Part shown: positions 46,295-58,690 of the stretch, piece by piece
Position numbering within the stretch: position 1 is the stretch's first letter
How the letters are laid out: every line of letters begins with the position of its first letter
NCBI RefSeq assembly: GCF_030445035.2
Contig: NC_080690.1
Span: 33,878,796 to 33,942,795 of the forward strand
Origin: Dasypus novemcinctus
Taxonomy: Eukaryota > Chordata > Mammalia > Cingulata > Dasypodidae
DNA: 64,000 nucleotides
Direction of reading: 5' to 3'
Made by a program: the position numbers and the translations under genes
Notes under the pieces: model-generated
Told to the model about the DNA's origin: nothing
The model's input: only the letters and a program-made list of their open reading frames with translations
The model's database searches: none

Positions 46295-48635
46295 GGTAAT
46301 ATTGTCCAAGAAATAGGTGGGAGGGAGGGGCAACATACGAATATGGGAGAGTGTCAGAAGTTCGTTGAGAACTAAATTTTGAGTAAAACGTATCAAAGTA
46401 TAAGTAGGAGGGTTACCTGGTTAGGACGCTCAGGGGGTATGGTCTGATGCGTGACGGACTCCGGAGGGAATAGCTGAAGGCTCATTTTGCCAAGGTGGGT
46501 TCTACCATTGGGTGGGGTGGACCCATATCCTGGGGAAGACTAATGCTGTCGAATAGAGAGAACTGTATCTCTCGTGAGAAAGGACGGCTCCCAGGGTATT
46601 AGATTGGCAGGCGTTGTGGGCCCTAAGGGGAGGGGAAAATGGATGTGGAATGGATGGAACAAAGGTAAATAAGGGGGTAAAAGAGCAGTTATGTGAGAGT
46701 ACACAAGGATGAATATAAAACAGCTAATATTACACCAAAAACATATAGGGGACGACAGACTAATAATGAAAACCATAAGACAAAACATAGGATAACTAAA
46801 AAATTTAGAAAACTGTACAGCCTAAAATATGGACCACATAGTAAGCACAAATGTCACCTTGTTTGAAAACTATAGTTTTGGAATCTGTACATCAGTTTCA
46901 GGAAATATGATATGAATAAGTTAAAATATTATTGCTGTGCAAGGGAAAAGGTTTTATGGTGGATCTGGGGAAATACTGTATATTGTATATATGAATTTCG
47001 GTGATCTAAGACTCTTGTGAAGCTGACATTATGTTGGGATTCACTTTACGGGAAGTTTTGGATCACAGAGTGGTTCAACAATGGCAGGGGAGGAATACTG
47101 ATATGGGATGTTATTGACAGGATATATATGGTTGACAGGGAGTTATACAGGGCATATGCCCAGGGTATATGGTAATGTCTATATATACTCATAGTGGAAA
47201 CAAAAACAACAGCTGGGGGGGGTACTGGGCTCCTGGCCGGGGGGTCACTGTTGTGGGCCCTGGGAGAGCAGCGGCAATCCTCCAGGTGCAACGGCAAGAA
47301 CCAGGAAGGAAGGAGCGCCCAACAGTGGGCTCGTGATACTAATGGTTACACTTTTGAGCCTATACACCTGCAATAAGAACAAGGCCTAGAGTAGCATTGT
47401 GCCTGGGGGTTTCCTCCTGACAGCCTTCATGTTACTCAAATGTGGCCACTCTCACAGCCAAACTCAGCATGTAGATGCGATGCATTCCCCCCAGCGTGGG
47501 ACACGACACCCGGGGATGAGCCTCCCTGGCACCGAGGGATCACTACCACATACCAGCTGAAGAAGCAACTAGAAAATGACCTTGAATTAAAGATTCAATG
47601 CGGAACAGCAGAATATACCTGTCTACATAGAATAACATGACTTCGGGAAGCTGTTTAACCTAATGTAAGGGGGAAATGGAAAGGAGAAATGAGATTGTAA
47701 GGCTGTGAGTCTCTAAAAAAGCGTCTGGAGGTTGTCAGAAGGAATACCCCTATGTACAACTGAACAGAGTCTAAGAGACAGAAAAGGTAGATACAACCCC
47801 AGGTATTGGTTCTTTTGAGGGATAAAGAGACCCACGGGTTCTATGGTCATGGCAGAAGGGGTTCACTGCCATGACAGATAGCCCTTCTTTGGACCTGGTG
47901 TTTCTGCATGATGGAATTGGACTCAGAGGGGATCTCTTTTCACAAGACTTGCATGCTACTTTATTGGAATTGTAGTTGGTGCTGGGTTTAAGATATATGT
48001 AGGGGATTTGAATCTCTGGACTGATAATATGACACCCAGGCCCAGAGCCTCAACAGACTTCAGCTCCTACACTTTGATTTATTGGACTTACTCCACTCAG
48101 CTAACATGGAGTTGAAGAAGGTCAACCACCACAACATGGAGCCTAGAGTGTCTACAACTGGAGGCGGGAGGAGTGCATCCAGTACCCATGTGGAATCTAA
48201 GCCCTCACTTGACATAGATGTGCAATGGACACAACCAATCCAATGTCCACAGAGAAAATGTGGAATGGGTGTGGGAACGGTAGCCATGGTGGCTGCTGGG
48301 TGTGGGGAACGGGAGGAAGAGTTGAGATGTGGAGGCGTTTTCGGGACGTGGAGTTGTCCTGGATAGTGCTTCACGGACAATTACGGGACATTATAGATCC
48401 CCCCAGGGCCCACTGGATGGAACGTGAGAGAGTCTGGGCTATGATGTGGACCATTGACTATGGGGTGCAGTGATGCTCAGAGATGAACTTACCAGGTGCA
48501 ATGGATGTGTCATGATGATGGGAGAGAATGTTGCTGTGGGGGAGTGGGGGGCGGGGGCGGTGGGGTTGAATGGGACCTCATATTTTTCATAATGTAATTT
48601 TTAAAAAAAATAAAAAAATAAAAAAATAAAAAGAC
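46295..48635 (+). mobile_element. 2.3-kb retroposon, recurring family
   Basis: The longest copy of the family also at 19484. Bounded by a 10-bp duplication 'acttccctct' (46285-46294 and 48636-48645) and an A/T-rich tail. The extra 5' part (46295-47085) adds 'gggtggacccatatcctggg' and AT-rich text, but still no reverse transcriptase. Confidence 0.75.
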
Positions 48636-48969
48636 ACTTCCCTCTCTCCCCAGTATCAGCCAGAATTGGCTTTTTAATCAGGAAAACATCCTAGGCCAGC
48701 AGTGAATTACAACAGAGTCATCATCTCCATATCCCTGCACTGATTTGAGAGTAGAGCCAACTAGATTTCCAGGCTGGATTTCCAGTTGAGCTACTGATTG
48801 CTTCCACACCTGTGTACAACTCGAGGAACAAAGGCTTAAACATACATCTGCACGTGGCACTCTTGGCAAATGAAAAGAAAGATGAAAATGGCTGGTTGCT
48901 GGAGTTTTCCTCTTCGAGAAAGAATAAAAAAGACCTCAGAGATGGACAGTCCTCCAAAGCCAATTCCTT

Positions 48970-49205
48970 AAAAAGGCAGAGTGCGGGTTTTGGGCTACAG
49001 GCTTGGGTTTCAGTCCTGGTGCCACCAAGCATCTATTCCTTCATTTTTTGGAGCCTCAGTTTCCTCATCTATGGAATGAGACATTAAATTTTATCAGCTG
49101 TTGGTAGGATTGGATGAGCTAATGCATATGTAGGTCTTCACACATTTCCTGGTATATAGTAAATGCTCAATATATGTTAGCTATTATGTATTATAACTGC
49201 CCCCA
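48970..49205 (+). mobile_element. MIR SINE, nearly complete
   Basis: 'gcttgggtttcagtcctggt', 'gagcctcagtttcctcatct' and 'atagtaaatgctcaatatat' are MIR head, core and tail in order. Confidence 0.8.
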
Positions 49206-49916
49206 CAGCTCCTAGTAAGGAAATAAGTTTGGATGACAAATTCTTCAAGTTTTCTTTATGAGGCTATCCCAAACAAGGAAAGATGAGCCCTGTACAGTGT
49301 TTCTTACCTGACTTGGTAAATGCCTACTTTCCTAAGAAACCCACTCCTTTACTCCTGCAGAGCAGACTTTAAACCCTGGCTGTCCACCTGGACAGGTATA
49401 TAGTAATGTCTATATTCCACCCCACCCAACTGTCACTTCAGAGACAAAACCAGTGCCTTGCAACACTTCAGAGTGCTGTTCAAGTTTTATATTCTGTCAA
49501 CAGAAGTAGAATTTCACCCAGTCTTTAGTAAATTAATAAGGAATCTCATCCAAATGGTATAAAAACCAGGGCAAAAATTAATCGCAGATTATTTGGTGCT
49601 ACTAATAACTACCTTCCTATGGTAGGAAATCAGAGAAAACTAGGTTTCCTCCTTTGTAACTCCTGGGCTGGTCTTTCTGGGTGCATTCTAAGTTGTTGTT
49701 TTGACCCGCTTTCAAGGTTATCGCTGGTATTTGTGTTCTTCCAGCTCCAGCAAGAATGTGGTCTCTCCTCAATCCTGAGAGGTCTAACAAGAGTTGCTTC
49801 AGCACCCACCGCGGGGAGTAGCAACTGGGGTGATGAAAAGTGTTCCTTGAGAACTGTCAATTCCATTTTTCAAAATGCAGTGGAAATAGAAGCTTTTGCT
49901 CAGTGTGGATTATGTG
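49206..49916. other. Unassigned sequence
   Basis: No gene or repeat recognised. A 122-codon frame (49619-49987) runs into the GT repeat and shows no domain. Confidence 0.3.
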
Positions 49917-49924
49917 CCAATTTT

Positions 49925-49949
49925 GTGTGTGTGTGTGTGTGTGTGTGTG
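49925..49949. repeat. (GT)n microsatellite
   Basis: Twelve uninterrupted GT units. Confidence 0.95.
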
Positions 49950-50224
49950 ACAAGCATGATATTTATTTATTTGTTGTAATTTTTTAATTTTTTATTTTTT
50001 TGTCTTTATTTTTTTAATGTTACATTCAAAAAATATGAGGTCCCCATATATACCCCAACCCCCTCACCCCACTCCTCCCAATAACAACCACCTCCTCCAT
50101 CATCATGAGACATTCATTGCACTCGGTGAATACATCTCTGAGCACCGCTGCACCACATGGTCAATGGTCCACACCATAGCCCACACTCTCCCACAGTTCA
50201 CCCAGTGGGCCATGGGACATATGA
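49950..50224 (-). mobile_element. Retroposon 3' end (recurring family, minus)
   Basis: Complement of the family 3' end: 'tttttttaatgttacattca', 'aatatgaggtccccatatat', 'catcatcatgagacattcat' and 'accacatggtcaatggtcca'. Flanks share 'gccaatttt' (49917-49925 and about 50225-50233), with the GT repeat inside the left end. Confidence 0.75.
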
Positions 50225-50652
50225 GCCAATTTTTAAATTTTTCACATTTTAGGCTCCTGACGGTCTTGGACTGGTCCCAATTAAGTCTTCAGAAGTTCAA
50301 ACCAAGCAAAGTTATTCCTTCTTAAATTTGCAGGTCAGACCTGTCACATGGCATTAGTTGATTGGATTTCTTATGAAGTCAACAAAATATTTTTGAATTT
50401 GACACTGGATAGCATACTACGTATGTTTTTTTGCTGTTATTTTATTGTATGTATGAGGTGTAACATCCTTTTTTCCTAACATGGATCACAGAAAGCAGTA
50501 TCTTAACTATGATATATCATAGATTGTGCATACATGAAGCTCTCCAAACTGCGTATATTAGAAACTTGAGGAAAAAAGGCAAGGTGAAGTGAATAAGAGT
50601 TAGTCTACCTCTCTTGAGGTATATGACCACTTCTTTTTTGGAAAATGTAAAT
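50225..50652. other. Unassigned sequence
   Basis: AT-rich; no gene, repeat or open frame of note. Confidence 0.3.
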
Positions 50653-51071
50653 TTTTTTTAAAAGATTTATTTATTTATTTATTTCTCTTCCCCTCCCCCT
50701 TCCTCCCATCCCAGTTGCCTGCTCTGTGTCTATTTGCTGAGTGTTCTTTGTCCACTTCTGTTGTTGTCAGCGGCACAGGAATCTGTGTTTCTTTTTGTTG
50801 TGTCATCTCGTTGTGTCAGCTCTCCGTGTGTGCGGTGCCATTCCTGGGCAGGCTGAACTTTCTTTCGCGTTGGGCGGCTCTCCTTACGGGGCGCACTCGT
50901 TATGCATGGGGCTCCCCTACGCGGGGGACACCCCTGTGTGGCACGGCACTCCTTGTGCGCATCAGCCCTGCATGTAGGCCAGCTCCACACGGGTCAAGGA
51001 GGCCTGGGGTTTGAACTGCAGACCTCCCATGTGGTAGACGGACGTGCTAACCTGGGTCAAGTCTGCTTCCC
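50653..51071 (-). mobile_element. DAS SINE
   Basis: T run, (TTTA)n, body, and complement of 'gaagcagacttgacccagg'. 9-bp duplication 'aatgtaaat' (50644-50652 and 51072-51080). Confidence 0.95.
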
Positions 51072-51289
51072 AATGTAAATATTTTAAATTGACCAATCGG
51101 TGTTGGATGTCTTTGTACAGTTAAGCCATCTGGTATGGGGAGGAATTATGAACCTTTATGTGTGGTGGGGCACAGAAGAAGGCTCTGGACTGACATCTAT
51201 CTGGTACTGGTCCAAATTAGCAGTCTCCACAATCTTCAGTTACAACGTGATGTTTGTTTTAACATCGGGTAGCCCAGAAATGCTGTCAT

Positions 51290-51455
51290 TTACGGTTCTC
51301 CAGAATGTATTCGCCGGATGCAGTGGATGTGCCACAATGATGGAAGAGTTTGTTGATGGGGGAGGGGTGGCTTGGGTGGGGTGGGGAATATATGGGACCT
51401 CATATTTTTTTAATGTAACATTTAAAAGAAAAGAAAAAAAAAAAAGAAAAGAATA
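51290..51455 (+). mobile_element. Retroposon 3' end, 166 bp
   Basis: The shortest copy of the recurring family: 'tattcgccggatgcagtgga', a G-rich tract, 'tttttttaatgtaacattta' and an A-rich tail. Exact 14-bp duplication 'agaaatgctgtcat' (51276-51289 and 51456-51469). Confidence 0.9.
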
Positions 51456-51820
51456 AGAAATGCTGTCATCTAGAAGTAGATCCCATTGACCTTAAAGGAA
51501 ACCGGCATGTGTGGAAGTTCTTGAAAAGGGTAACAGATTTTGAAGGATATCCACTCAGTTGTCTTCTTTCATTGTCAGGTCCCTCAACTGTACAAAATCA
51601 AGGGGTATCAGCCATTCTCTATCCAGAAGTCATCCACAAGTTAAAGCTTGCTCGAGCCCTGGAGCAAGGAGCTGAGGTAACATCTCCTGGAATTGCCCGG
51701 GACTCCCTCCCCGACCCTGTCCTGACCTCCAGACTAACTGCCTCCTCTGGGTCCTTGTGAAGGACGAAGCCACCACCATCATCACCCTTCCAAAGCAGGA
51801 CGCCATGCCTCAGCTCTCTG

Positions 51821-52254
51821 TTGTGTTTTTTTTTAAGATTTATTTTTTTATTTATTTCTCTCCCCTTCCGTTCCTCCTCCCCCTACCATGTTGTCTGCTC
51901 TCTGTGTCCATTTGCTGTGTGTTCTTCTGTGACCACTTCTGTCCTTATCAGTGTCACCAGGAATCTGTGTTTCTTTTTGTTGCATTATCTTGTTGTGTCA
52001 GCTCTCTGTGTATGGCACCACTCCTGGGCAGGCTGCACTTTCTTTTGCACTGGGCGGCTCTCCTTATGGGGTGCACTCCTTGTGCGTGGGGCTCCCCTAC
52101 GCGGGGGACACCCCTGCGTGGCAGGGCACTCCTTGCTCGCATCAGCACTGCGCATGGGCCAGCTGCACACGGGTCAAGGAGGCCTGGGGTTTGAACCGCG
52201 GACCTCCCATGTGGTAGACGGACGCCCTATCCATTGGGCCAAGTTCGCTTCCCT
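51821..52254 (-). mobile_element. DAS SINE
   Basis: Full-length reverse copy ending in the complement of 'gaagcgaacttggcccaatg'. Flanks share 'gcctcagctctctg' and 'gcttcagctccccg' (11 of 14). Confidence 0.9.
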
Positions 52255-52779
52255 GCTTCAGCTCCCCGGAAAGACCTCGATCTTGAACATGAAGCCACTT
52301 GAGGCCTTGGCCAGGTCCCTAGACTATGATCGGCTTTTTATTTTTGTGAGTTTTTGTGAGTGACAGTCTTTTGTTCTCTGTTCCTTTATTTCAACAATGA
52401 CTTTATAAGAAAACTAAAATATTAATAAGGGATGTTTTCCTCTCTTGGAATTTCAAATGTTAAATGATATCTCATCTTGGAAATGCGTGCCAGCATTTAT
52501 TGTTTGGAGGTTCTATCTTTTAACAATTGTAGCATTTGTTTTTATGATCTTTCATCATTAGACATACATACATACAGTCACGGTATTATAAATGAAGACG
52601 AAAAAGGAAAGGAAAGAAAAAGAAAGCAAAATCACCCCAAGTCCTTTCACCCAAAGGTAGTGTCACTACAGTGATTTGCTGATTCCTTTTTCTGTCCTGG
52701 GCGGGGGTCTGAGTGTCCCTTTCATGCGTGTACCTCTGCCTCTCAGCTTTCTGTTCCACTTTTTCTATCACCTCACCTG

Positions 52780-53000
52780 CTTACCTTCCCTGAAGCACAC
52801 TCTGCTCAGGCCACTACCCTGCTCAACATTCTTCACCAGCCCCCTGTTTTCTACCGAATCAAGCCCAACCTCCTGATCACGGGAGGCCAGTAATAACCCC
52901 AACCCTTGGCCTGCTGCTGCTGCCCGTGTCCCAGCCACACTGTGTGCCCTCTTCACTTACACCAGTCTACCCTCACAGGGTCCCTCTTCTATCCTTCCAT
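52780..53000 (+). mobile_element. L2-like LINE fragment
   Basis: 'ctgctcaacattcttcacca', 'ttctaccgaatcaagcccaa' and 'tcccagccacactgtgtgcc' follow L2 3' text. Diverged. The flanking 52255-52780 and 53000-54155 hold no gene that I can support. Confidence 0.5.
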
Positions 53001-54155
53001 TTCTGTCTACCCAAATCCTGATGGAGTCAAATCCAGACAGGGAATCTGACGAGGCTCTATGTAATAACGTGGCCATCAGGGAAAATCCACAGTCATTGCC
53101 CAAGGCATGGTCTCTTTTCTTAAATACTCTTACACACCTATGCGCACCAGCACACACACGCGTGCGCATTCACTTACACACACACACGTGCATGCATGGA
53201 ATTAAGAAGTACCTGAGACACTACTTAGGAGTCTTCCTTCTTTTCCAGAAACCCACCTGAGAGCCCTGATTCCTTATCTCGCCCTTGCTCCCCAGTCGAG
53301 GTTGCTTCCCTCTGCGGGCTGTGATGTTAGCACTTTGGCCATCATGGGACGCACTCCTCAAGGTCTCGTTGGGTGAGGGAAGTGTTCCACAGAGACATGG
53401 AGAATCTTAGAGCTGGAACTCACCTCACAGGACATTTACCTCAGGATTTCCACACTTCATTTAGTGGCAGCGCCCTCTCATCAAACGGAATCTGACCTGG
53501 AAAGCCAACAGTAAAGTGCAGGACGCTCCAGCTGCTCAGATTGCAGTGGGGTCAGGGGCTCTGCCCACACCTCCTTGCCCTTGGGGCATCCCCGGAGGGG
53601 GCATCTCTGCACAACCGGGTTCCCCACAGCAGGCTGGAAAACCACTCTTCCATCTCTGGTCTCCCCAGGCCCACCTACTACACTCCTCTCCCATTCTAAC
53701 AGCGGGAAAGCTGCAGCCTCGAGATGTCAAGAAACTTTTCCCTAGTCATGCTCATATTACCTTGGAAAGTATCAGAATATATTTATTTATCCATTAAATC
53801 TACAAATACTTGGGCACAGATTCCATGTACAGGCTGGGAACCCAAGCCCGGTTGCTCTCAGGGACAGCCTCCTCTGTGGCTCCTTTCTGTGAAAGCCTTG
53901 TGTTTGTATCATTCCCCGCTTTTTGCTAGTGGACATGAGCAGAGGACGAGGGAATTGGAGGCCCTCTGCTCTGGGGAGCATTATCAGGAATGATAGCAGG
54001 ATCGGATACCCGTTTAGTTCCCGTGGAATCTTTGGGTCTATCAGCTCTGCCTATGTTTGGAACAGAAAAAAAAAAAACCCTCAGGATTTGCTTGTAGAGC
54101 TAAAGTTTCTAGATAAAGTTTCACCTATGAAACTTAGGGGATGCATCCCTTAGGG

Positions 54156-54545
54156 GATGCATTTTTTATCCGCCCCCCCCCTCCACTTGCAGCTTTTTGC
54201 ATGCTGTCTGCTCTCTGTGTCCATTAGCTGTAGGTTCCTCTGTGTCTGTATTTATTTTATTTATTCCCCACCTCCCCACCGGGCTTGCTTGCTGTCTGCT
54301 CTCTGTGTTCGTTGGCTGCAAGCTCTTCTGCATTTTTGCTTGTCTCCCTTTTTGTTGTGTCACCTTGCTGAGTCGGCTCTCCATGGTGCTTCCCGGCTGG
54401 GCGGCACTCCGCAGCGCCTGGGCTGGCGGCTCTGCAGCATGCGGGCGAGACTGCCTTCACAAGGAGGCCCCGGGATACAAACCCAGGGCCTCCCATACAG
54501 TAGACGGGAGTCCAACTGACTGAGCCACAGCCGCTTCTAGTTGAT
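54156..54545 (-). mobile_element. DAS SINE, divergent subfamily, duplicated tail
   Basis: Complement head 'ctgactgagccacagccgct' and tail. The 3' part occurs twice: 'ctgtctgctctctgtgtcca' (about 54202) and 'ctgtctgctctctgtgttcg' (about 54293). Flanks share 'ggggatgcattttt' and 'gttgatacattttt'. Confidence 0.8.
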
Positions 54546-56045
54546 ACATTTTTGCAAATTGGACTCAAGGGTATTGACGCCTCCCTTTCCAATTTCTAAG
54601 AGACTGCTAACAGTCCACGGTGCGAGTTGGCAATCGAAATATGTAAAATAGCATCACTGAATTCCCCTACTTCCACACTTATAAGAAGCAAGGATCTGGG
54701 TGAGAGTGTTTTTAACACCTTAACAGGGTTTTGTGGAGTCAAACAATATAATAATATTGGCTGGCTGCTCCTAGATACTCTGGATACTGTTAAATAAGAA
54801 AGAGATGAGTTAAAGGCTTCAAATTTGATACTTAAACACCGAATGGATGATGCAAAAGTTTTTATGTGTGCTCTGAAAGAAAATCTTGTCTCCTGTAGCC
54901 ACAGGCTCAAAATATCTGAGAACCAAACTCAGATTCTCATTGTACGAGTAGTAGAGTTATAAAGAAAACTAAATTCTCAACCCCACAGGGTTTCTGCTGT
55001 TAAAGTGAAGGCATTGATTGAAAAGAGTGGAATCCAGAGAATTGGGATGGAGACATATGGGATGATGATGATATTGATGGAGACACTGGAACCCGGAATT
55101 CTGCTGAGACTTTACCAGATAAGCCTGCCATGGCCTGCCCTGTCGAGACCACACCTTGTCAACCTTGTATCACCCAGTCTCCAGCCTGCCCCAGGGAGTC
55201 TGAAACAGCTTCCAGCCCTGAGGTGAGTACCAGACAAACTCCAGCTTGCCCTGCCCAGCCTCCAGCCTGCCCCAGGGAGTCTGAACTTCTTTCCAGCCCT
55301 GAGACACATACCAGCCAAACTCTAGCATGCACTCCGAAGGCTCCAGTCTGCCCTGAGGAAACTCAAGGCCTTCCAACCACTGCCTGAAGAGATTAATCCT
55401 GTCTCACCAGAAGTAAATGCAAGGGAAAGTCATGAGGTCAGTAGCTTGCAAGGCATTTCGAATCCTACTCCTTACCCACCCCCACCACCTCTCTTGTCTT
55501 CAAGACCTATTACTAGACTAAAATCACAAGAAGCCCCCAAAGGTGAAATACAAAATGTGACCCATGAGGAAGTAAGGTATACTCAGAAAGAACTGCATGA
55601 GTTTTCCAACTTATATAGACAAAAATCAGGGAATGGATTTTGTGTGGGAATGGATATTAAGGGAATGAAATGATGGTGGAAGTTATAATAAGTTGGATCA
55701 GGCTGAATTTATTGATATGGGCCCACTAAGCAGAAATTCTGGATTCAGTGCTGTAGCTTGAGGGGTTCTAAGGTTCTAACAGTTTGTTTGGGTGGCTGGC
55801 TGAAACATGGGCCAAAAGATGGCCTAGCATGTCTGAAGTTGAGAAGCCCGATTTGCCCTGGTATACAGTAGAAGAGGGAATTCAAAGGCTTAGGGAGACT
55901 GGAATGCTAGAATGGATTTACCATCTGAGACCTGCCGGCCCACCCCAGAAATGTCCAAAGAACACATCTTTAACCAGGACTGTGAAGAATAAATTTTTAA
56001 GGCACACTCCATCTCCCCTGAAGCTCTACGGTTGCTCTTCTCTGT
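54546..56045 (+). pseudogene. ERVL gag remnant
   Basis: Decayed gag of the provirus. A helical, charged stretch (about 54790-54970) and an acidic Asp/Gly segment near 55060 lead to a Pro/Cys-rich repeat zone (55130-55387, open for 85 codons) and a Pro-rich tract near 55480. Many stops and frameshifts separate these. Gag would form the virion core; this copy cannot. The N-terminal part is missing or was displaced by the block to the left. Confidence 0.6.
55180..55345 (+). repeat. About 81-bp tandem repeat in gag
   Basis: Two full and one partial unit carry the peptide pattern 'ACPRESE' ... 'SSPE' ... 'QTPAC' (27 residues per unit). Confidence 0.8.
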
Positions 56046-56880
56046 AGTCCAGATATTGCTGTAGGGAGGGCTGTGATGGAATTAGAATCCTTAAACATTA
56101 TGGGGATAATTGGATATTGGTCTGGTAAAAGTCAAGTATCAGCAGTTAATTGTCAAAGTCAAGATAGGCATGGCTACGGCAGTGAAAGGCAGAGTCAAAA
56201 AAGCACTCAAAATAGTCTGAGTCACGTAGAATTATGGTGTTGGATAATACATCATGGGGTACCTAGCAGTGAAATAGACGGGCTGTCTACTAAATTTCTT
56301 CTGGATCTGTATAAACAGAAGAGTTCCGGATAGAGTGAATGAAACCCTAACTCAAATTACAGACACAGAGAATCACGGCCCCTCCATCAATTCCCAGACT
56401 TGAGACAGTTTACAGACCCAGAGCCCCTTGAACGAGGAGGAGGGCAGGTCTCCTCGGGGAAGAATCCTGTTAAACTGCCCACAATGTATACTGTTAATCT
56501 TCCTCCCACCTTTCCCCAAGGAGATCTACAGCCTTTTACCAGAATAACTGTGAACTGGGGGAAAGGAAATGATCAGACATTTGGGGGATTATTGGCCCAG
56601 AAATGACATTAATTCCAGGAGACCCAAAACATCAGTGTGGTCCACCTGTCAGAGTAGGGACTTATGGAGTTAATGTGATTAATAAAGTTTGAACTCAGGT
56701 CCATTTCACACTTGGTCCAGTGGGTCCCCAGACCCATTCTATGGTTATTTCCCCAGTTCCAGAATGCATAATTGGAATAGACATACTCAGCAACTGGCAG
56801 AATCCCCATATTGGATCCCTGACTTATGGAGTGAGGGCTATTATGGTTGGAAAGGCCAAGTGGAAGCCACTAGAACTGCC
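56046..56880 (+). pseudogene. ERVL gag-pro junction and protease remnant
   Basis: Between gag and RT, a region with short open pieces (56400-56606 and 56720-57043) containing '[10 protein letters not shown]' near the end of a retropepsin domain. The active-site Asp-Thr/Ser-Gly is not visible, probably lost around 56600 where the frame breaks. Assigned by position and by the tail pattern. Confidence 0.5.
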
Positions 56881-58200
56881 TCAACCTAGCAAAATAGTAA
56901 ACCAAAAGCTATACTGGATTCCTAGAGGCATTGCAGAAATTAGTGCTACCATCAAGGATTTGAAGGATACAGGGGTGGTGATTCCCACCACATCCCCATT
57001 CAACTCTCCTATTTGGCCTGTACAGAAAACAGATGGATCTTAGAGGATGACAGTGGACTATCATAAATTTAACCAGGTGGGGACTCCAATTGCAGCTGCT
57101 GTCCTAGATGTGATATCATTACTTGAGCAAACTAACATGTCCCCTGGTACCTGGTATGCAGCTTTTGATTTGGCAAATGCTTTTTTCTCAATTGCTATTA
57201 GTAAAGACCACCAGAAACAGTTTGCTTTCAGCTGTCAAGGCCAGCAGTATACCTTCACTGTCCTGCCTGCTCAGGGATATATCAACTCTCCAGCCCTATG
57301 TCATAATGTTGTCCGCAGGGATCTTGATTGTCTCACAAGACATCACACTGGTCCATTATATTGATGATATCATGTTGGTAGGACCTAGTGAGTAAGAAGT
57401 AGCAAAGACTCTAGACTTATTAGTAAGGCATTTGCATGAGAGAGGATGGGAAATAAATCCAACTAAAATACAAGGTCCTTCCACCTCAGTGAAATTTTTA
57501 GGTGTCCAGTGGTGCGGGGCATGTTGAGATATCCCTTCTAAAGTGAAGGATAAGCTGTTGCATCTGGTGCCTCCTATGACCAAAAAAAGAGGCACAACGC
57601 TTAGTTGGTCTTTGGATTTTGGAGGCAACACATTCCTCTTTTGGATGTGATACTCCGGCCCATTTACCGGGTGACCAGAAAAGCTGCTAGTTTTGATAGG
57701 GGACCAGGACAAGAAGAGGCTCTGTGTCAGGTCCAGGCTGCTGTGCAACAAGCTGCACTACCACTTGGGCCATATGATCCAGCAGATCCAATGGTGCTGG
57801 AAGTTTGCGTGGCAAATAGAGATGCTGTCTGGAGCCTTTGGCAGGCTGCTATAGGAGAATCACAGTGTAGACCCTTAGAATTTTGCAGCAAAGCCCTGCC
57901 ATCCTCGCAGATAACTACTCCCCTTTTGAGAAGCAGCTTTTGGCCTGCTACTGGGCTTTAGTAGAGACTGAATGCTTAACCATAGGCCATCAAGTTACCA
58001 TGAGACCTGAGTTGCCTATCATGAGCTGGGTATTGTCTGACCCACCAAACCATAAAGTTGGGCATGCACAGCAGCACTCCATAATAAAGTGGAAGTGGTA
58101 TATACAAGGTAGGGCTTGAGTGAGTCCCAAAGGCACGAGTAAGTTACATGAGGAAGTAGCCCAAATGACCATGGTCACCACCCCTTCCGTGTTACTTTCT
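56881..58200 (+). pseudogene. ERVL reverse transcriptase remnant
   Basis: The RT domain is recognisable over about 440 codons, split by a stop near 57043 and several frameshifts. Landmarks: the N-terminal '[10 protein letters not shown]' motif, 'MTVDYHKFNQ', the 'AFDLANAFFSI' motif A with its Asp, and the catalytic YIDD at 57357-57368. A connection domain follows. RT copied the viral RNA into DNA. The pattern (LANAFFSI, YIDD, no env later) fits ERVL, related to spumaviruses. Confidence 0.9.
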
Positions 58201-58690
58201 CTTTCCCAGCCCGCAGCTTTGGCCTCTTAGGGAGTCCCTTACAATCAGTTGACTGAGGAAGAGAAAACTTGGGCCTGGTTTACAGATGGTTCTGCACAAT
58301 GTGCAGGTACCAACTGCAAGTGGACAGATGCAGCACTACAGCCCCTTTCTGGGACATCCCTGAAGGACACAAGTGAGGGGAAACCCTCCCAGGGGACAGA
58401 ACTTTGAGCAGTGCACTTGGCTGTTCATTTTGCTTGGAAGAAGAAATGGCCAGAGGTGCATTTGTACACTGATTCATGGGCTGTTGCCAATGATTTGGCT
58501 GGATGGTCAGGGACTTGGAAGGAACGTGATTGGAAAACTGGTGACAAAGAAGTCTGGGGAAGAGGTGTGTGGATTGGCCTTTTTGAGTGGGCAAAAAACA
58601 TGAAACTTTGTGGGTCCCATGTGAATACTCACCAGAGGGTAACTTCAGCAGAGGAAGATTTTAATAATCAAGTGGATAAGAAGACCCGCT
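58201..58690 (+). pseudogene. ERVL RNase H remnant
   Basis: Contains 'WFTDGSA' with the first catalytic Asp (codon 58285-58287) and 'YTDSWAVAND' with a later one. A 172-codon frame is open from 58411 to 58929 into integrase. A frame change near 58300-58410 disables it. Confidence 0.85.

Larger units (their letters stand above)
45380..54155. other. Non-proviral block between 5' LTR and gag
   Basis: About 8.6-8.8 kb lying where an ERVL leader and the start of gag should be. It holds a 2.3-kb retroposon, two smaller retroposon ends, two DAS SINEs, a MIR, an L2-like piece and about 5 kb of unassigned DNA. I find no gag-like frame or primer-binding site. MIR and L2 are very old families, so their presence suggests DNA acquired from elsewhere. 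Its right limit is uncertain (about 53990-54540). Confidence 0.5.

Noticed and set aside
51821-52363. Open frames up to 180 codons such as those with 'SVSIRCVFF' or 'LCPLLLSSA'-type peptides
   Set aside because: These recur at every antisense DAS SINE and are translations of the SINE body, not genes.
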